A stretch of DNA of 64,000 bases from Toxonevra muliebris (taxonomy: Eukaryota > Arthropoda > Insecta > Diptera > Pallopteridae), in NCBI GenBank assembly GCA_963691655.1, contig OY829329.1, positions 59,657,408 to 59,721,407 of the forward strand, read 5' to 3'. The position numbers and the translations under genes are program-made. Of this stretch, positions 48,020 to 60,932 are shown in pieces. Numbering within the stretch: the stretch's first letter is position 1; every line of letters starts with the position of its first letter. Below the pieces are notes generated by a model. It ran no database searches. It saw nothing but the letters and a program-made list of their open reading frames with translations, and had not been told where the DNA came from.

Positions 48020-48625
48020 AATCTCGTCCATGAGCAAAAATTGTCTATGGATAAAATTTGAACAAGATTTTTTTATGAAGAACATTGCTTCCTGGATGAA
48101 AATTCGACTTTGGAGAAAATTAATCTATAAATTTTTTAATGGGCACCATTCGTTTAATAAATTAGACAAAATCCTTTCCTGACCAAAAAAAAAGTATGGA
48201 TTTTTTTTTTTTTGGTTTTGATAATTTGTTCATGGACAAAATTCTTCTGTGGAAAAACTTTTTCTATCGAAGAATTTCATTAACGGATAAAATTCATAAA
48301 TGATTCAAAATTCTCTCCTAGGCAAAATTTGTTTCGCGATAAAATTCGTCTATAATCAAAATTTTTCTAGGGACAAAATTCCCTACCGGGCAAATTTCGT
48401 CTATGAACAAAATTCTTCGCTGAATATTATTTGTCCATGGGCGAAATTATTTCGTCGATAAAATTTGTCTATGGACAAAATTCAGATTTACCTGTGAACG
48501 AAATTCTTTCCTGGGGCAAATTAGTCTACGGATAAATTTCGTTTATGGACAAAATTTAACTTTCAATGAAATTTCTCTATGGACAAAATGAATCTACTGC
48601 TAAAATTCGACTATAGAGAATTTTT
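48020..48625. repeat. Degenerate ~22-bp minisatellite
   Basis: About 25 diverged units close to AAAATTCGTCTATGGACAAA run head to tail, e.g. near 48225, 48300, 48345, 48400, 48460, 48560 and 48590. Unit length wobbles between about 19 and 26 bp. Similar degenerate ATGGACAAAATT-style arrays are common in muscoid fly genomes (recollection, not searched). The array ends in a long T run (48632-48652). Confidence 0.85.
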
Positions 48626-48664
48626 TGAACAGAATTTTTTTTTTTTTTTTTTTGAGATCTAAAC

Positions 48665-48830
48665 TTTTTAAAAAAGTAAATTAAAATAAAATACAATTTT
48701 ACTTACATACAAAATTATAGCTAAATGATAAATTCAAATTATCCAAGGTCTTACCTAGAAAAAAGAAAGAAAAAAATTAATTATATTTTAAAAATAATCA
48801 ATCACTTTTTAATAATTTTATTATAAATTA
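48665..48830 (-). other. Candidate recursive splice (ratchet) site 1, minus strand
   Basis: On the minus strand, TTTTTTTCTTTCTTTTTTCTAG is a near-ideal 3' splice tract followed at once by GTAAGACC, with the junction between 48755 and 48754. The donor GTAAGTAAAA lies 48 nt further (48701-48706). Upstream is AAGTGATTGATTATTTTTAA. This flank, both splice motifs and TTGGAT just after the junction are shared with the site at 62245, so the two are duplicates. In flies such AG|GT sites let long introns be removed stepwise, often helped by a short cryptic exon downstream. Confidence 0.55.
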
Positions 48831-50709
48831 CAAAGTTTATACCCATTAAATAAATTGAGTTTCAGCGAATCTGAAGATATCAAATATAGAAAGCTACTAC
48901 AGAGATTATCCCTTCAAGAACATAATATATAAACTCCGGATCTATGTTTTCAAAAACCTGACAGACGACACGACGAAGATCTATTTGAAGAGTTTACTTT
49001 TCTCTATCAAGAATGAATTGAACCGAAATGCTCAGTCCAAATGATTCTTCTCAAACAAACACGAACCAGCGATTTCTTATAAACTAATAGGTCTCCGAAT
49101 AGACAGAGGAACCCCTGCCCCTGCTACCAAGTCAATTTTCTATCGATTGTGTCCATCAACTTAGAACTGAGCAATTACTGAAGACAAATTCGAAATCTTC
49201 TCTGTTGCGAAGTCAATCATCAGCCAAGCTAAAATCCCTTTTCAATTTGAATGCAGGGTGCACAAAAAGCGCAAATGTTACTTGCAATCAGACAAATAAA
49301 TTTTACCAAGTAACTACACACAAAAAAGGAAGACAAGAAAACAAAAAATAAAGCAAAAAAAAACAAAAAAGTAAGAATAATAATAATAATATTTTTGCGG
49401 CAACTTTAGCGCTTATGTGAGAATAAATAACTTGAAATATAATGTGTGCACAAACAAAGAATGTAGCTATGTATGTGTGCATATGGATATTCATTGCAGT
49501 GTAGATTGGAGCAGCAAAAGCAAGCGGCAAGGCAAAGGAAACCAAAAGAAGATGGGGAGAGGAGAGCAAGCAATCAGTAAGTGATATGCATGCAGTATGA
49601 TTTTTGCTTTTTTGCGTGTTTAATTTATATATGAATGTATGTAGTATGTGTTTTTTTTTTTTTTTGCTTTTTTGGTTTTTGGGATTTTTCGGAGTGAGGA
49701 AGTGAAATGCTGTCAAACTTTTCTATTCATATAAACGCCCGCCCACACTCGAAACACTTTCGTCTCTCTGTCTGTCTATCTGTGTCTGCCTGCTGTGTAC
49801 ATTTGCTGCTGTCTTCTTTTCTTTTTTGTATATTTGCTGTCTTCTTTTCTTTTTTGTATATTTTTTTTTTTACTAACTAAATATAAATGCCAAATAATCA
49901 TGACGCATCTACACAAAAAAATAAATAAATAAATGAAATACAAGCGACATGCAATTTATTGCAAATTGTTAGCAGCAGCAAATGAAGAAAAAAGAAAATA
50001 CCAAAACTTTTACTTTATTATTGTTTGACTGCAGCAGAAAGTAAGCAAAAGTTCAACAGCAAGAAAGCGAAAGTTTTTTTCTTTTTAAAGAGACGCTATT
50101 GAAAGTGTAGAAGTACGACATGCAAAAAAAAAAAAAAACAAAAAAAAAATGAAATCAAAGAAAAATCTCCCCTTTGAGATTTCTATCAACTAATTGTGCA
50201 GCAGCGAAGTCTCGATTGTGTCGTCGTAGTAGTGCACAATTTAGCCGTCAAAGCAACCCCTTTTTTTGTCGCATGATTTTGATTTTTTTTTTTTTTTTTT
50301 TTTGGTTTTATTTTGACTCGCGACTCTATCAGTTTAGTGTATGCATAATTTATATTTGTGGCAAACAAATTGTATATGGATTTCTAAAATATTTTTATAG
50401 CTTTTAGGAAATGCAGTTATTTGAAGATATTCAGACGAAAAAAGAAAATCTTATTAAGATTGAAGAGGTTTTTAAAAATGGGATTACGTAAACACCACGA
50501 CGTCTAAGCATATAGGTAAGCTACAACAGGGCCGGGTATAATGGGCAGGGGATAGTAATCTGTGAATCAATGCAGTGAATATGACATGAGGAGTTCAAAG
50601 TTTCAATCTTCGAAGCTGTAAACAACCACTAACACGATTGTCGAAAGAAAAGCTTTCAGAGGAGTTTTGGGGGGGAAAACTGAAATTAAAAACATTTATT
50701 AAACATTCT
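48831..50709. other. Noncoding, no gene seen
   Basis: The 48900-49260 stretch is less AT-rich than its surroundings but has stops in all frames I checked. A 28-bp tandem duplication (GCTGTCTTCTTTTCTTTTTT) lies at 49808-49862. T and A runs follow. Confidence 0.5.
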
Positions 50710-51243
50710 GTTGAAGTTTTTGCAGTCCTCTTCTCTCTATTTTGTTGTTGTTTTTCTTCTGTTGATACTCTCTACTCTTATCTACACAAACAAGACTTAG
50801 TGCACGTATATAACACATGCAAGGAAAGTTCAGTTATATGCAATCAAGCCAAGACTTCTATATCGACTCTCTCACTAAAGCACATGTGATAAAACTGCGA
50901 GAAGTCGTCTCTCTGCTTGATTGTATGCTACCGAATAACAACTGCATAACTTCGTTCCTTACTGGTTTTGTTAGAGTGCAACAAAAACAAATCGTGACCG
51001 TTGTTGTTGAAGCTTTTGCACTCTTCCTCTTTCTACATTTATCTGCACAAACATGAAGTAGCACACGTATATAATACATGAAAGGAAAACTGCTATATGC
51101 AGTCAAGCTCTCTCACTAAAGCACATTGAGATGAAACTGCAAGAAGTCGACTCTCTGCATGATTGTATGCAGCCGATCCCCATATGACAACAGCACAACT
51201 TCGTTTCTTATTAGTTTCGTATGAGTGCAACAACAACATGACT
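50710..51243. repeat. Diverged ~296-bp tandem duplication
   Basis: Copy 1 begins GTTGAAGTTTTTGCAGTCCT at 50710 and copy 2 GTTGAAGCTTTTGCACTCTT at 51006. Shared blocks follow in the same order: CTACACAAACA-like, CACGTATATAA, CTCTCTCACTAAAGCACAT, GAAGTCG(T/A)CTCTCTGC, TGATTGTATGC and AACTTCGTT. Copy 2 is shorter by internal deletions. No reading frame is kept between copies, so this looks like noncoding sequence. Confidence 0.85.
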
Positions 51244-54200
51244 TCCATTTCAAAATTTTCGATTTACCCTCGCTAAAGAAATTTCACTTCAAAAAATTGT
51301 TACAAATAGCCAGATCTAGCGCCAAAAATTTCTAAGTTTATAATAATGAATTCTGTAATAAGAAATCTACTGCTCATAATAAACAAAAACCAATTTGTTA
51401 TGGCTGGCATTTTCTATTTTTAATTCAACCATGGCGGAATAATATGATGAGGCAACTATTACGAAAATTAAATTCACATAGTTGCACATCTTCATGTATT
51501 TCAGCTAGGGGAAGATCATTTCACAGTATGGCAAAATGTAACCGTGGTTCAGTGTTTCATGTGAAAAAGGGTCTAAAAAAACGAGAGTTTCGTTGTGGTC
51601 CTATATTCCACCAGCAGATAGTATAAAAAAAGAGAGAGAGATAGCAATAAAGTTGACATTCAACTATTGCAAATAGTTTACATTTATTCCACCATGGATT
51701 CCACAAAAATGCTCAGAGCAGGTTTATTTTCTTGAGGTAACGGTACAAACGTTTCCTCACTAACGACACTCTCTCTTATTTTACAACGATATGCTATGTA
51801 TGTATACTAAAAAAAAAAGAAGTGTCTGTGCACTTTTTGTCGGCTTATGTGCTAAATATTTAAGAACATTTTAAATAAACTTTATAAATTCAGTTTTTAC
51901 ATTACTTTGCTATGACAGACTTACAAATTTGTCTTCTCCGTTTTGCATGTCACATGTCATTGTGTTTGCATTTTTTTAAGCACTACCAGAACCCAACATT
52001 CTTCCTGGTAACAGAAACTAAAAACTTTTATCTAAAATAAAGAAAACTAACGACAACAGAAAGCAACTTTAAGCAAAACAAAATGCAAAGAAATTACTAA
52101 AAACGACGAATGAGAGTGTATGAATGAGAGAATTCAAAGAGAATGAGAGCAGAGGGCACATGTATGCAGTATATGTGACAACTACAAAGAACAACAACTA
52201 CAACAATAATATAAATGATTTTAATACTATTTGACTGCATGACGAAATAAAAAAACAACAACAATGAAAACAGCATACACTACACATACATAACTAATTC
52301 TGCAGCACACGTTAAAACAGCAACAAAAACACACAACAACAATACAACTGCACTCTCTGCAGCAACTGCATTATCATCCCGCTTTATTACCCCATATTAA
52401 CGTTATTTTCAACAAAAACAACTACATACCATCAGCACTGCCACCACTACTACTTTAACTTTTTTGGCTACTACTATAAATTTACTACACAGAAACGTAG
52501 TAGAAGCGGTAGTAGTAGTGGTACACTTAGTTTTACTACATACAACAACAAAAAAAAACAGCAAGTGAAATGAATTTTCACTCATTTCCTTATCGTCTGC
52601 GATTTCCTTGCCAGACAGACGACGATGACGACAACGACGACGAACGAACGAGACTTTTGTCGTTGCAAAATACAAAAAAAAAAAACAAACCAAACAAGAC
52701 AAACAAACAAACAAAAAATAACAAAACGAGAAAAGATATGAAAATTAAACTGAATTTTCATTTCAATGCAATTGTGTTGTATTTTAGTGTATGTGTATGT
52801 TTTTACTATTTGTTATTGTATGAGTGTATGACTTGAAAATGCGCTTTGCAATCACAACAACAAGCCCTGTAGAAAAAGATAAAACAAAAAAAAAAAAACG
52901 AGTAAAAATCAATGAAAAGCATTTGCTATACCTACATAGTAGTAGACGAACCCAACAACAACAACTATAGCAACTACAACAACAATAACAGAATAGCAAA
53001 AATAAACAGCAAAAATCAAATACAAGCGCATCTAGCCAAACGAGTACACACACACACACACACACACACACATACGCATATATGTATATACTATACCAAT
53101 TCCACACACTTTTATAGAGGATGATGATGTTGTGATGATGACAATGAAGAGTAGTAGAGTAGCAACAACAGCAACAATATGCACAGCTGAAATGAAATGT
53201 TTGGCTGCATGCAGTTAACGTCATAGTCAACCTCCTCTCTAATCATTCCTCTCTTTTTGTTGAATATCAACAACAACAACACCACCATCCATATGGGTGG
53301 TGGTGTTGCATAGTTGAAATGTGATGTGAGCGTGTGATTGTGCAAAGGAGAAAGAGAACAAGAGGGTAAGTACCACAAATATAGTAGCAGCAAGCAGCAG
53401 CGACAGCAGCGAGTGCAGCCCTGAGCTTTGCAATTGCAAGCCGTGTGTGTACGTCCTCGTCTCGTCGTTTTAGTACATAGTTGTTGTAATAGCATACTAG
53501 AAAATGACGATGACGATGAGAGAACGAGAGACGAAAACAACGATGTGGAGAACAGAAACGATGAGGGAAACTACAACCATAAGGACAATGATGATGATAC
53601 AGGAGCGGCAGACTATATGCTCCAACTCAGAGCGACTCAGGAGACGACTCATTTACAAACAAATACGGGCATATGCAAAAGGTATAACAAAAAAACTTTC
53701 ACTTTTTGCATTACACCACCATAAAAGAGAGAGAGAGAGAGAGTGGGGTAAAGGATAGACGAATGTACGTGGACGATGAGTTAGCAGGATGGAGTACGAT
53801 GAGATGGTTCATTCTAGAGAAGGACTGCCTCTTGTCGTTTATACGAAAAGACAACAACAGTAGACAGAGAACTGTGCTGCGCTGCACTCTGTCTTCTTTG
53901 GTTTGCGATGCGATGTGGTGAGGCAATCACCAACATAGTGCACACAATGCGCCAAAAAAAAAGAAACTTTTATTTGGCGACAATGACAAGCGAAAGCGAG
54001 CAACAACTTCAGACGCTTACAGCCTAAAAATATGCAAACAAACACATACACACAAATATGACGGGATAGCAAAAATGCAACCCTTATACACATACACACA
54101 CATAGAATTTTGCATATACATACATATTCAGATATGCACGTACCCAATGGGAAAACAAGTGCTCCATGAGTGCTACACTGAAACGGGTTCACATTAACAG

Positions 54201-55483
54201 GTAACTCCTCATATTTACCATATTACAATTATAAATAGCGAGAATCAATCGCTTCGATTAATGCAGCAAACATTTTTAATTTCAATAAACTTAATGTGAG
54301 CGCTTACAGTTTCACAAAGATAAAACTTTCACGGAGCACAACATTAGCGCTGCCAAAGTGCTGCACATTTCCCCCTTGGGTATGCATGCAGATATTTAAA
54401 GTATTTGGGAAATTTGCTGCTGCAGCCACATGCAGCATGTTGCAGCTTCGCTTCGTCATAATGAAACTAAAGGCGCTATAGTAGCAGCACACGGGCATTA
54501 GAAGAAAATCAAACAAATAACGATGACGACGATGGTCCTTAAGCAGCAATGACAGCGAAATTTTTTGTGAAAAGTGCAGCAGCAACAAAGCAAAAAAAAA
54601 AAAAAACACACCAACAACTTTACTTTTAGGTATATTTTATTATAAAATAATACTTTGTTTTTTGTTGTTGTTGTACTCGTACTTTCTGCTTCACTTCAGC
54701 ATGCACACAAAAGTAAATTGGTATTCTGAAAAACTTTTTTTAAGGGTTGCAAAAATTCGTTAAAGCAGGAAATAAAAAACAAAAAACAGCAGCAGAAAAT
54801 AGAAAAGAAACAAAAAAAAAAAAAAAAAAAAAGCTGCAGGCTTTTTAGGCTGCAGGTTTTTACAGCTACGTGATCGTAAAGCATAAAAACCAGCTGGTGG
54901 AAAGTAAAAAGCAGGAGAAGCAATAGCAAAAAAATAAAATACCACAACCCGGAAAATGTACAAGAAACGGGGGGTTGCTGTTGCTATTGCTGCATATATG
55001 CAGCAGCATTGCAGGCTGTGCATAAAAAAGTAGTAGTTTTTTGTATAAACATAAGTCTGTGAATGTTTGTGTTGGCAGGCAAACAAAGCGCTAGAGCATG
55101 GGTATAGATAAAATATTTTAATTTCTTTTAGTGCATGTATATGTGAGTTGAAGTAGGTATGGATGTAGATATTTGCAAGTGTATAAGTGTGTGAGTGGTT
55201 TGTGTGTATTTCTGCATGGGCGGCAATGGTCTGAGTATGCAACTTTTTCCTTTTCCTGTCTGTCTGCCTGTCATTTGGTAGAATGCAGTTGAGCTCATGT
55301 ATGTATCTTTTATCTTTTCAGATTAATGAAAATGCTTGCAACATAAGTTTCTTTTCTTTTTTTTTTTTTGGTTTTGCATAATAACAATTTTATATTTTAA
55401 TGAAATTGAAACTTTTCAGCATTAATTATAACGTCTTTTTAGTACACAGTCTATGTTTTTTAATTGAGTAAAAAAATAAAAAT
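51244..55483. other. Noncoding, microsatellite-rich, no gene seen
   Basis: CAA/CAG, GATGAC and ATG repeats (52600-52640, 53120-53150, 53500-53600) create many repetitive open frames with no recognisable domain. A GAGAGAGAGAGAG tract lies near 53727. Long A-runs occur near 54815. Confidence 0.5.
53046..53072. repeat. (AC)n microsatellite
   Basis: About thirteen AC units. Confidence 0.9.
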
Positions 55484-56036
55484 GCAGTTCAAATTTTTTT
55501 TCATCAAAACATAAATTTTTACAAACAAAAATGTTTTCGATTTTTTTTATTTTTTAACTTCAAAATTAAAAAAAAAAAATTTTTGTTTTTTAATTAATTT
55601 ATTTTTTCGTAATTCTTTTCATCCTCATTATCATCGTTCACTTTTATCTCGTTGTTAGCTTAACCCAGTAATGCCTAGCGTTTCTGAGCCAGGTTCAAAA
55701 ACAATTTTTTCTTAGTTTCTTTCTTGATCTAGCTACTTTGTGTTCTTGAACAAATAAATCCTAAAAATTTCTTTGTGTATACCTACAAATAAATTTATAT
55801 ATTGTTGTTTCCTTTTTGACACGTTTACGTATTCATTTTTGAGCACATTAGGTAGGCATTACTGGGTTAAGCTAACAACGAGATAAAAGTGAACGATGAT
55901 AACGAACGAGGATGAAAAGAATTACGAAAAAATAAATTAATTAAAAGAAAAAAAAAATTTTTTAGGTAAAGTTAAAAAAAATCGAAAAAATTTTTTTTGT
56001 AAAAATGGATGTTTTAATGAAAAAAAATATGAACTG
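55484..56036. repeat. Long palindrome opened at its TTAA centre
   Basis: The left arm (55484-55659) and right arm (55871-56036) are reverse complements with few differences. Examples: CAGTTC with GAACTG at the outside, TTCGTAATTCTTTTCATCCT with its inverse, and TCGTTGTTAGC with GCTAACAACGA at the inside. They are separated only by a TTAA-flanked 203-bp MITE. Removing that MITE leaves GTTAGCTTAAGCTAAC, a palindrome of about 350 bp centred exactly on TTAA. Confidence 0.85.
55664..55866. mobile_element. 203-bp TTAA-type (piggyBac-like) MITE
   Basis: The left end CCCAGTAATGCCTAGC and the right end, reversed, CCCAGTAATGCCTACC. TTAA lies at 55660-55663 and 55867-55870. CCC-starting repeats next to TTAA are typical of piggyBac relatives. 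No coding. It sits at the dyad centre of the surrounding palindrome. Confidence 0.85.
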
Positions 56037-56414
56037 AATTTTTAATTTTTTTTTTCCAATTTGAAATATTTGAAGTCAATAAAAAAAATTGTACCCCAAG
56101 TGCATTTGTCCCGTCTCTGCTTGTTTTTGACTGTTGAACAGTGTTATCAATTTGGTGTACTCGACATTGCTCTCTAATATTTGGAACACGTTGATTTTTC
56201 CGTTTAAATATTTAAAAATAATTATTATTTTCGTTCCTTGATTAGGACATTTTTTGAGAAAGTCATTTGTCATACTGTTGTCGGCCGGGGTGGTCACTAT
56301 ATATATTGAATTTTATATTTACCGAATAGACTTCAAATTAATAAAAATTTTCACATGAAAAAATTTTAAATTTCTGTGTAAAATTACTGAACCTCTAAAG
56401 GTTAAAATATCGAT

Positions 56415-56714
56415 ACTACAAAGATAAACTCGAAAACTACAAAATCATTCAATTAATTAAAAATATTTTACCAAAGGCTCAAGATACCTAATAAGATCTA
56501 CAAACCTCAAAATTAAGAGACAAATTTTTCCTTTTTTTATTTTTTGTCAAAACTTTTTTGGTAAACTACAAAGATAAATTCGAAAACTACAAAATCATTC
56601 AATTAATTAAAAATATTTTACCAAAGGCTCAAGATACCTAATAAGATATACAAACCTCAAAATTAAGAGACAAATTTTTCCTTTTTTTATTTTTTGTCAA
56701 AACTTTTTTGGTAA
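56415..56714. repeat. Recent 150-bp tandem duplication
   Basis: ACTACAAAGATAAA starts at 56415 and again at 56565. The two 150-bp copies differ by about two or three bases by eye (e.g. AAACTCG against AAATTCG, AGATCT against AGATAT). Noncoding, AT-rich. Confidence 0.93.
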
Positions 56715-59356
56715 ACCCCACTCATACCCTCAACCCTAAAATATTTTCAAATTATGTACTAACATTTGCAATAACATTCAATTATATGTACTCTTCGTGA
56801 TCAATTAAGACTCAGTAGTTGAATTATAGCAATTGTTTTTTATTGAAATTCTTCAATAATTAAAAGTTTACTGTACTGTAAAAAAAAAATATAGAAAAAC
56901 ATTACTATATTGCAATAACAATGCTAACCCACCATCTTCAATTGAAATGCAACTTTGTGCTTCTATTATTGCAGCATTACACATTTATCTCCCTCGCACT
57001 GTCATTGCAAAATTTTCCATACATCTTCTCCACTCTCTTTACAACATCACCCATACATCTTCCTTTACATCAATATCATTCCCAACACATCTTTCAGTAT
57101 ACGAGTATAAAACAATGTCCACCAGCTACATATACATACATACATATGAGTTTGAATAAAGACAACAAAAATTGCATTTAAAATATAACAAACATAGCAA
57201 ATATAAAATACTATATACTCATCCATATATGTATAAAAAAAAACTATGCACTTTTCTACTACTCGTACTAATCATTATTGCTATTTCACTTTAGAGCATG
57301 CAAACATACGAATATAAACACACGTGCATACATATCTACATACGTAAAGTCATTAACGCCCACCAACATTGCAATATGGCAACAAAATTTCTACTTTCTT
57401 TTTTTCTCATTTTTTTTTTTTTGCGGTACTTTGCAACAAAAATATTTTTTCTTCATCTAGTAAATTGTTTTTGTACATAGTTTTTATATTGTTGACTCAA
57501 CTATAAGTAAAAATAACAACAAATACTGTAGAAAAAAAAAAACAACAACCTTAGATGATGAAGTTTAATTTTTCAAACATACCGTTATTGTCGCTCTTTA
57601 CTATTACTACCACCACTTCTCACTCATTCTACTACGCTCAGAGCGCAGTCACACAAACAAGAGTACCATCATATACATATACGCTACCCTCCCTCCCGAT
57701 ATCTCACTCACATCCCATCACAACACAGTCATATGCTCAAAGCATGCATACAGCTTTTGCATCATTTTTTGTTTCTGTTTCTTTTTTTTGCATGAGATGT
57801 TACTATTTCATACTATCCAAGTACGTGCTTGCATCACATACAACATTTTTAGACCGTTTTTACTAACACCACCACCACCACCACCGCCGCTGCTGCTGCT
57901 GCCTTTTTTATGCTAGTACTAAATACAAAAATTTTGTTTTTTTACTGCGAAAAAAAGTGTTTTTTCTGCATTTGCTGTTATTTTCATTTTAGTAGATTTT
58001 TTTTTTATATGAACAAGTTTGTTATTTTTTGTTTCCTGTTTCAAAAGTTAACTTCCGCTTGATGCTTTTTTATGCTATACAACATACAAATATTTCTCTA
58101 CTCTATGTATACGCTATGCTCAGTTCAAGTTTTTTTGCTTTTTTTTTTTTTTAGCTTTTTTCTTAAAGCTAATATAAATTTTATACACAAGTGTATATGT
58201 ATGTATGCATGGCTTTTATGTAGGAAAGTTTTATTCTGTTGTTGTTGTGTTTTGTACCAGTAAAGGGTGTAGCACAAATGCTGCATTCGTTTTCTCTAGT
58301 ATCTACTGCAATATCTTGATTTTATTCTACAACTTCTTCTTTTTTTTATATGTATTAATGTATGTATGTAGGTATGCATACAATTGGCATTTGGCAAAAT
58401 GTTGGGCGTGTTTGCAGCAAAAATGCAGCTTTAGCAAAAATGTAAAAAAATAAAAATATATTTCTACATATTCGTACATATGTGCAAATATATAAATTTA
58501 TATGAAATTGTATGCATTCATTTTGCAGTTGTATATGCTTTTCCATCTGTTTGTTTTTGTAATTTAATATTACGTATTGCATTTAATTATTTAAAAGGAA
58601 TCGAATCGAAAACTTTCTGTTGAATTATAAAAAGGGGAGCACAGTTTGTTTATAGCTACTATGAGGAGAATTCATAGGAATTGCATTGCTGCACAAAAAA
58701 AAAAATTATTTTAAAGGGTATTTTGGGATTTGTTGTAAGTTTAGCCTTCCAATCGAAGGAGTGAGTATGTTGTATACTTACGAAACATACATGTATAATA
58801 CTTACAATCAATACTAAGAAAATTAAAGGAATTTTGATTAGTTCTGCAGCGAAATATCTCGTATACTAATTAAAATATTTAATTTCAAACTTTTTCCGGG
58901 TACTAAAAAAGAAGATTGGATATTCATACGAAAAATTGGCTGCAAAATCATAAATATGTATAAAGTGTAGGCATGGTTCTTACCCAATTACTTTCATATT
59001 TGAGTTTGCTGTTGAACAAAAATATATATGCAAAAATTTCAACTAAATATTAACAGAAGTTATTACGCGAAGAGACAGAATAACGAACTGATAAACAACG
59101 CTAAATCGATTCAGGAGTAGACGCAAAAATTCTTGATGAAAGCTACAAATGAAAGGACAAAATTATATAACCTTGCCTTATTAGTTGTAAGGTATTTGTA
59201 GAGCAGTATTCTAACAAATGAGAAAGAAAGTAACAACTCTTTGGAATATACCCGGTGCACAGAAGACTTCAGGCTATTGAGAGATGTACCATGAAAGTGA
59301 TCACCTCATAAGGCTATCCACCATAAATAAATTCAAAAATCTAAAATTTTCACATA
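56715..59356. other. Noncoding, no gene seen
   Basis: AT-rich with ACATAC-type and CAC/CTG repeats (57870-57905) and T-runs. Open frames are low in complexity. Nothing recognised. Confidence 0.5.
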
Positions 59357-59513
59357 CACTTGTGGTCACATAATTAAGCCACTAGAACATTATTTTATGC
59401 TGAGTTTGAAAAATATTTTGTGTTAGTAGTCCAAGCGGTACCATTAGTAGCCTTAAAAAATATTAAGAGCAATTACAATTGTGAGTGAAGGAGTAAGATT
59501 AGAAGTGGATATA

Positions 59514-60800
59514 CAGGGTGACAATTGTAAAGTGACGCAAGTTTAATACTCTGCAGCAAGCTTTGCCATTTACCGTTACTTTAATTTAAAAAGCAAATTC
59601 ATTCATCATTGGCTTTGCATTTAATTTCATTTGAATTTTTGTTATTACATTTTGAAATTTCCATAAAAAAGGGACAAGGAAAATATTCGTCGTGAAATTA
59701 TGAAATTTCATTTGGCAAATTATAGTAGCCGCCAAATTGCAAAGGCTTTCAATTTGTCAAGTCGTACGGTAGACCGAGCTATTATTCAATATAATGAAAC
59801 TGGGGGTTTTGGAGATAGAGACCGGGGAAAATTTTCAACAGTTGCCACTACTGGTTTAACAGAAAAAATTCGTAAACGAATCAAGCGAAATCCAAGGCGC
59901 TCAATGAGAAAAATCGCTAAGGAAGTGGGAGTAAACCGTGAAACAGTGCGAATCATTGCAAAATCAAAGCTTAATCTTAAGCCGTACAAGCTCCGAAAAG
60001 CTCAAGATCTGACACAAAAAGAAAGATTTGCGACTGCAAAGATGCAAGGCGTTGCTACGTTCCTCCGTGTTAAAAAATGTTGAAAATATCTTGTTTACAG
60101 ATGAAAAAATTTTCACGGTTGAACAACATTTCAATGCGCAAAATGACCGAATGTGGCTAACATTATCATCGCAACAAAATAGGACTGTTGGCCGAGTTCA
60201 AAAGCCAGCTTCCGTTATGGTATGGGCTGGAGTTTCCGCTAATGCCAGAACCCCTCTAATATTCGTTGAAGAGGGTGTTAAAATTTACCAGGTTGTTTAT
60301 CGGAGCATTTTAAATGAACATGTTCTTCCCTGGGCCCAAGATACATTTGGAAATGAAAACTGGACTTTCCAGCAAGATTCTGCACCTTCCCACATGGCAA
60401 AATTAACGCAAACATGGATAAAAGACAATTTTTCTGGATTCATAACATCTTAAGAATGGCCACCATACTACCCAGACTTGAATCCAATGGACTACTCTAT
60501 TTGGAGTGTTTTAGAGAGTAAGGCTTGTGCATCTCAACACCACAGTCTGGAGTCGCTGACAAATTCATTAGAGAAAGCCTGGACTGAAATTGATCAGGAA
60601 GTCCTGCGGCGAACAGTCCTACGATTTCCGGATCGATTGAAGGCATGTATGCAGGCTAAAGGAGGTTATATTGAATGAGGTGGGGTTCAAATGAATGCTT
60701 ATATATTCAGCAATGTTAACACTTAATTGTACTTAATGGAAGTACGTCCTTTTGAAAATAACTGCTGAAATGTGTGCGTCACTTTACGATTGTCACCCTG
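59514..60800 (+). mobile_element. maT element (DD37D), copy 1, nearly full length
   Basis: Ends are CAGGGTGACAATTGTAAAGT and, reversed, CAGGGTGACAATCGTAAAGT, continuing through GACGCA. TA flanks are at 59512-59513 and 60801-60802. At 1287 bp it has the normal length for this group. It was inserted into the Bari/Tc1-like element. It is one of the younger elements here; its transposase needs only a few changes to be explained. Confidence 0.92.
59700..60678 (+). pseudogene. maT (DD37D) transposase with one frameshift and one stop
   Basis: Cut-and-paste transposase of the mariner/Tc1 superfamily. The N-terminal helix-turn-helix SRQIAKAFNLSSRTVDRAI and a second one, SMRKIAKEVGVNRETVRII, are intact. 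A single-base frameshift near 60010-60030 separates them from the catalytic part: ILFTDEKIFTVEQHF (first Asp), SVMVWAGVS, FQQDSAPSHMAKL (second Asp) and YPDLNPMDYSIWSVLES (third Asp). I count 37 residues between second and third Asp, the maT signature. A TAA at 60451-60453 interrupts FITS/EWPPY; the other copy has Gln there. The original start probably lay just upstream of 59700, since frame and charge continue as DKENIRREI to a stop. Confidence 0.92.
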
Positions 60801-60932
60801 TATAATTAAGTCATTTTATATTCTTTCGCAATCAACTTGACTTAGTGCACATAAATTCCATTAAAAACCAATAAAATTGATCATTTACACATTTCTGTAT
60901 ATTTGAGTTGAACAATTGTTGATTTTGGTTGT

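Noticed and set aside
52784..53758. Several overlapping 80-150 residue frames
   Set aside because: All arise from CAA, GAT/ATG and AC repeats; both strands are open together, as expected for simple repeats.
56076..56297. 73-residue minus-strand frame
   Set aside because: Somewhat protein-like composition but no recognisable motif and no neighbouring coding evidence.
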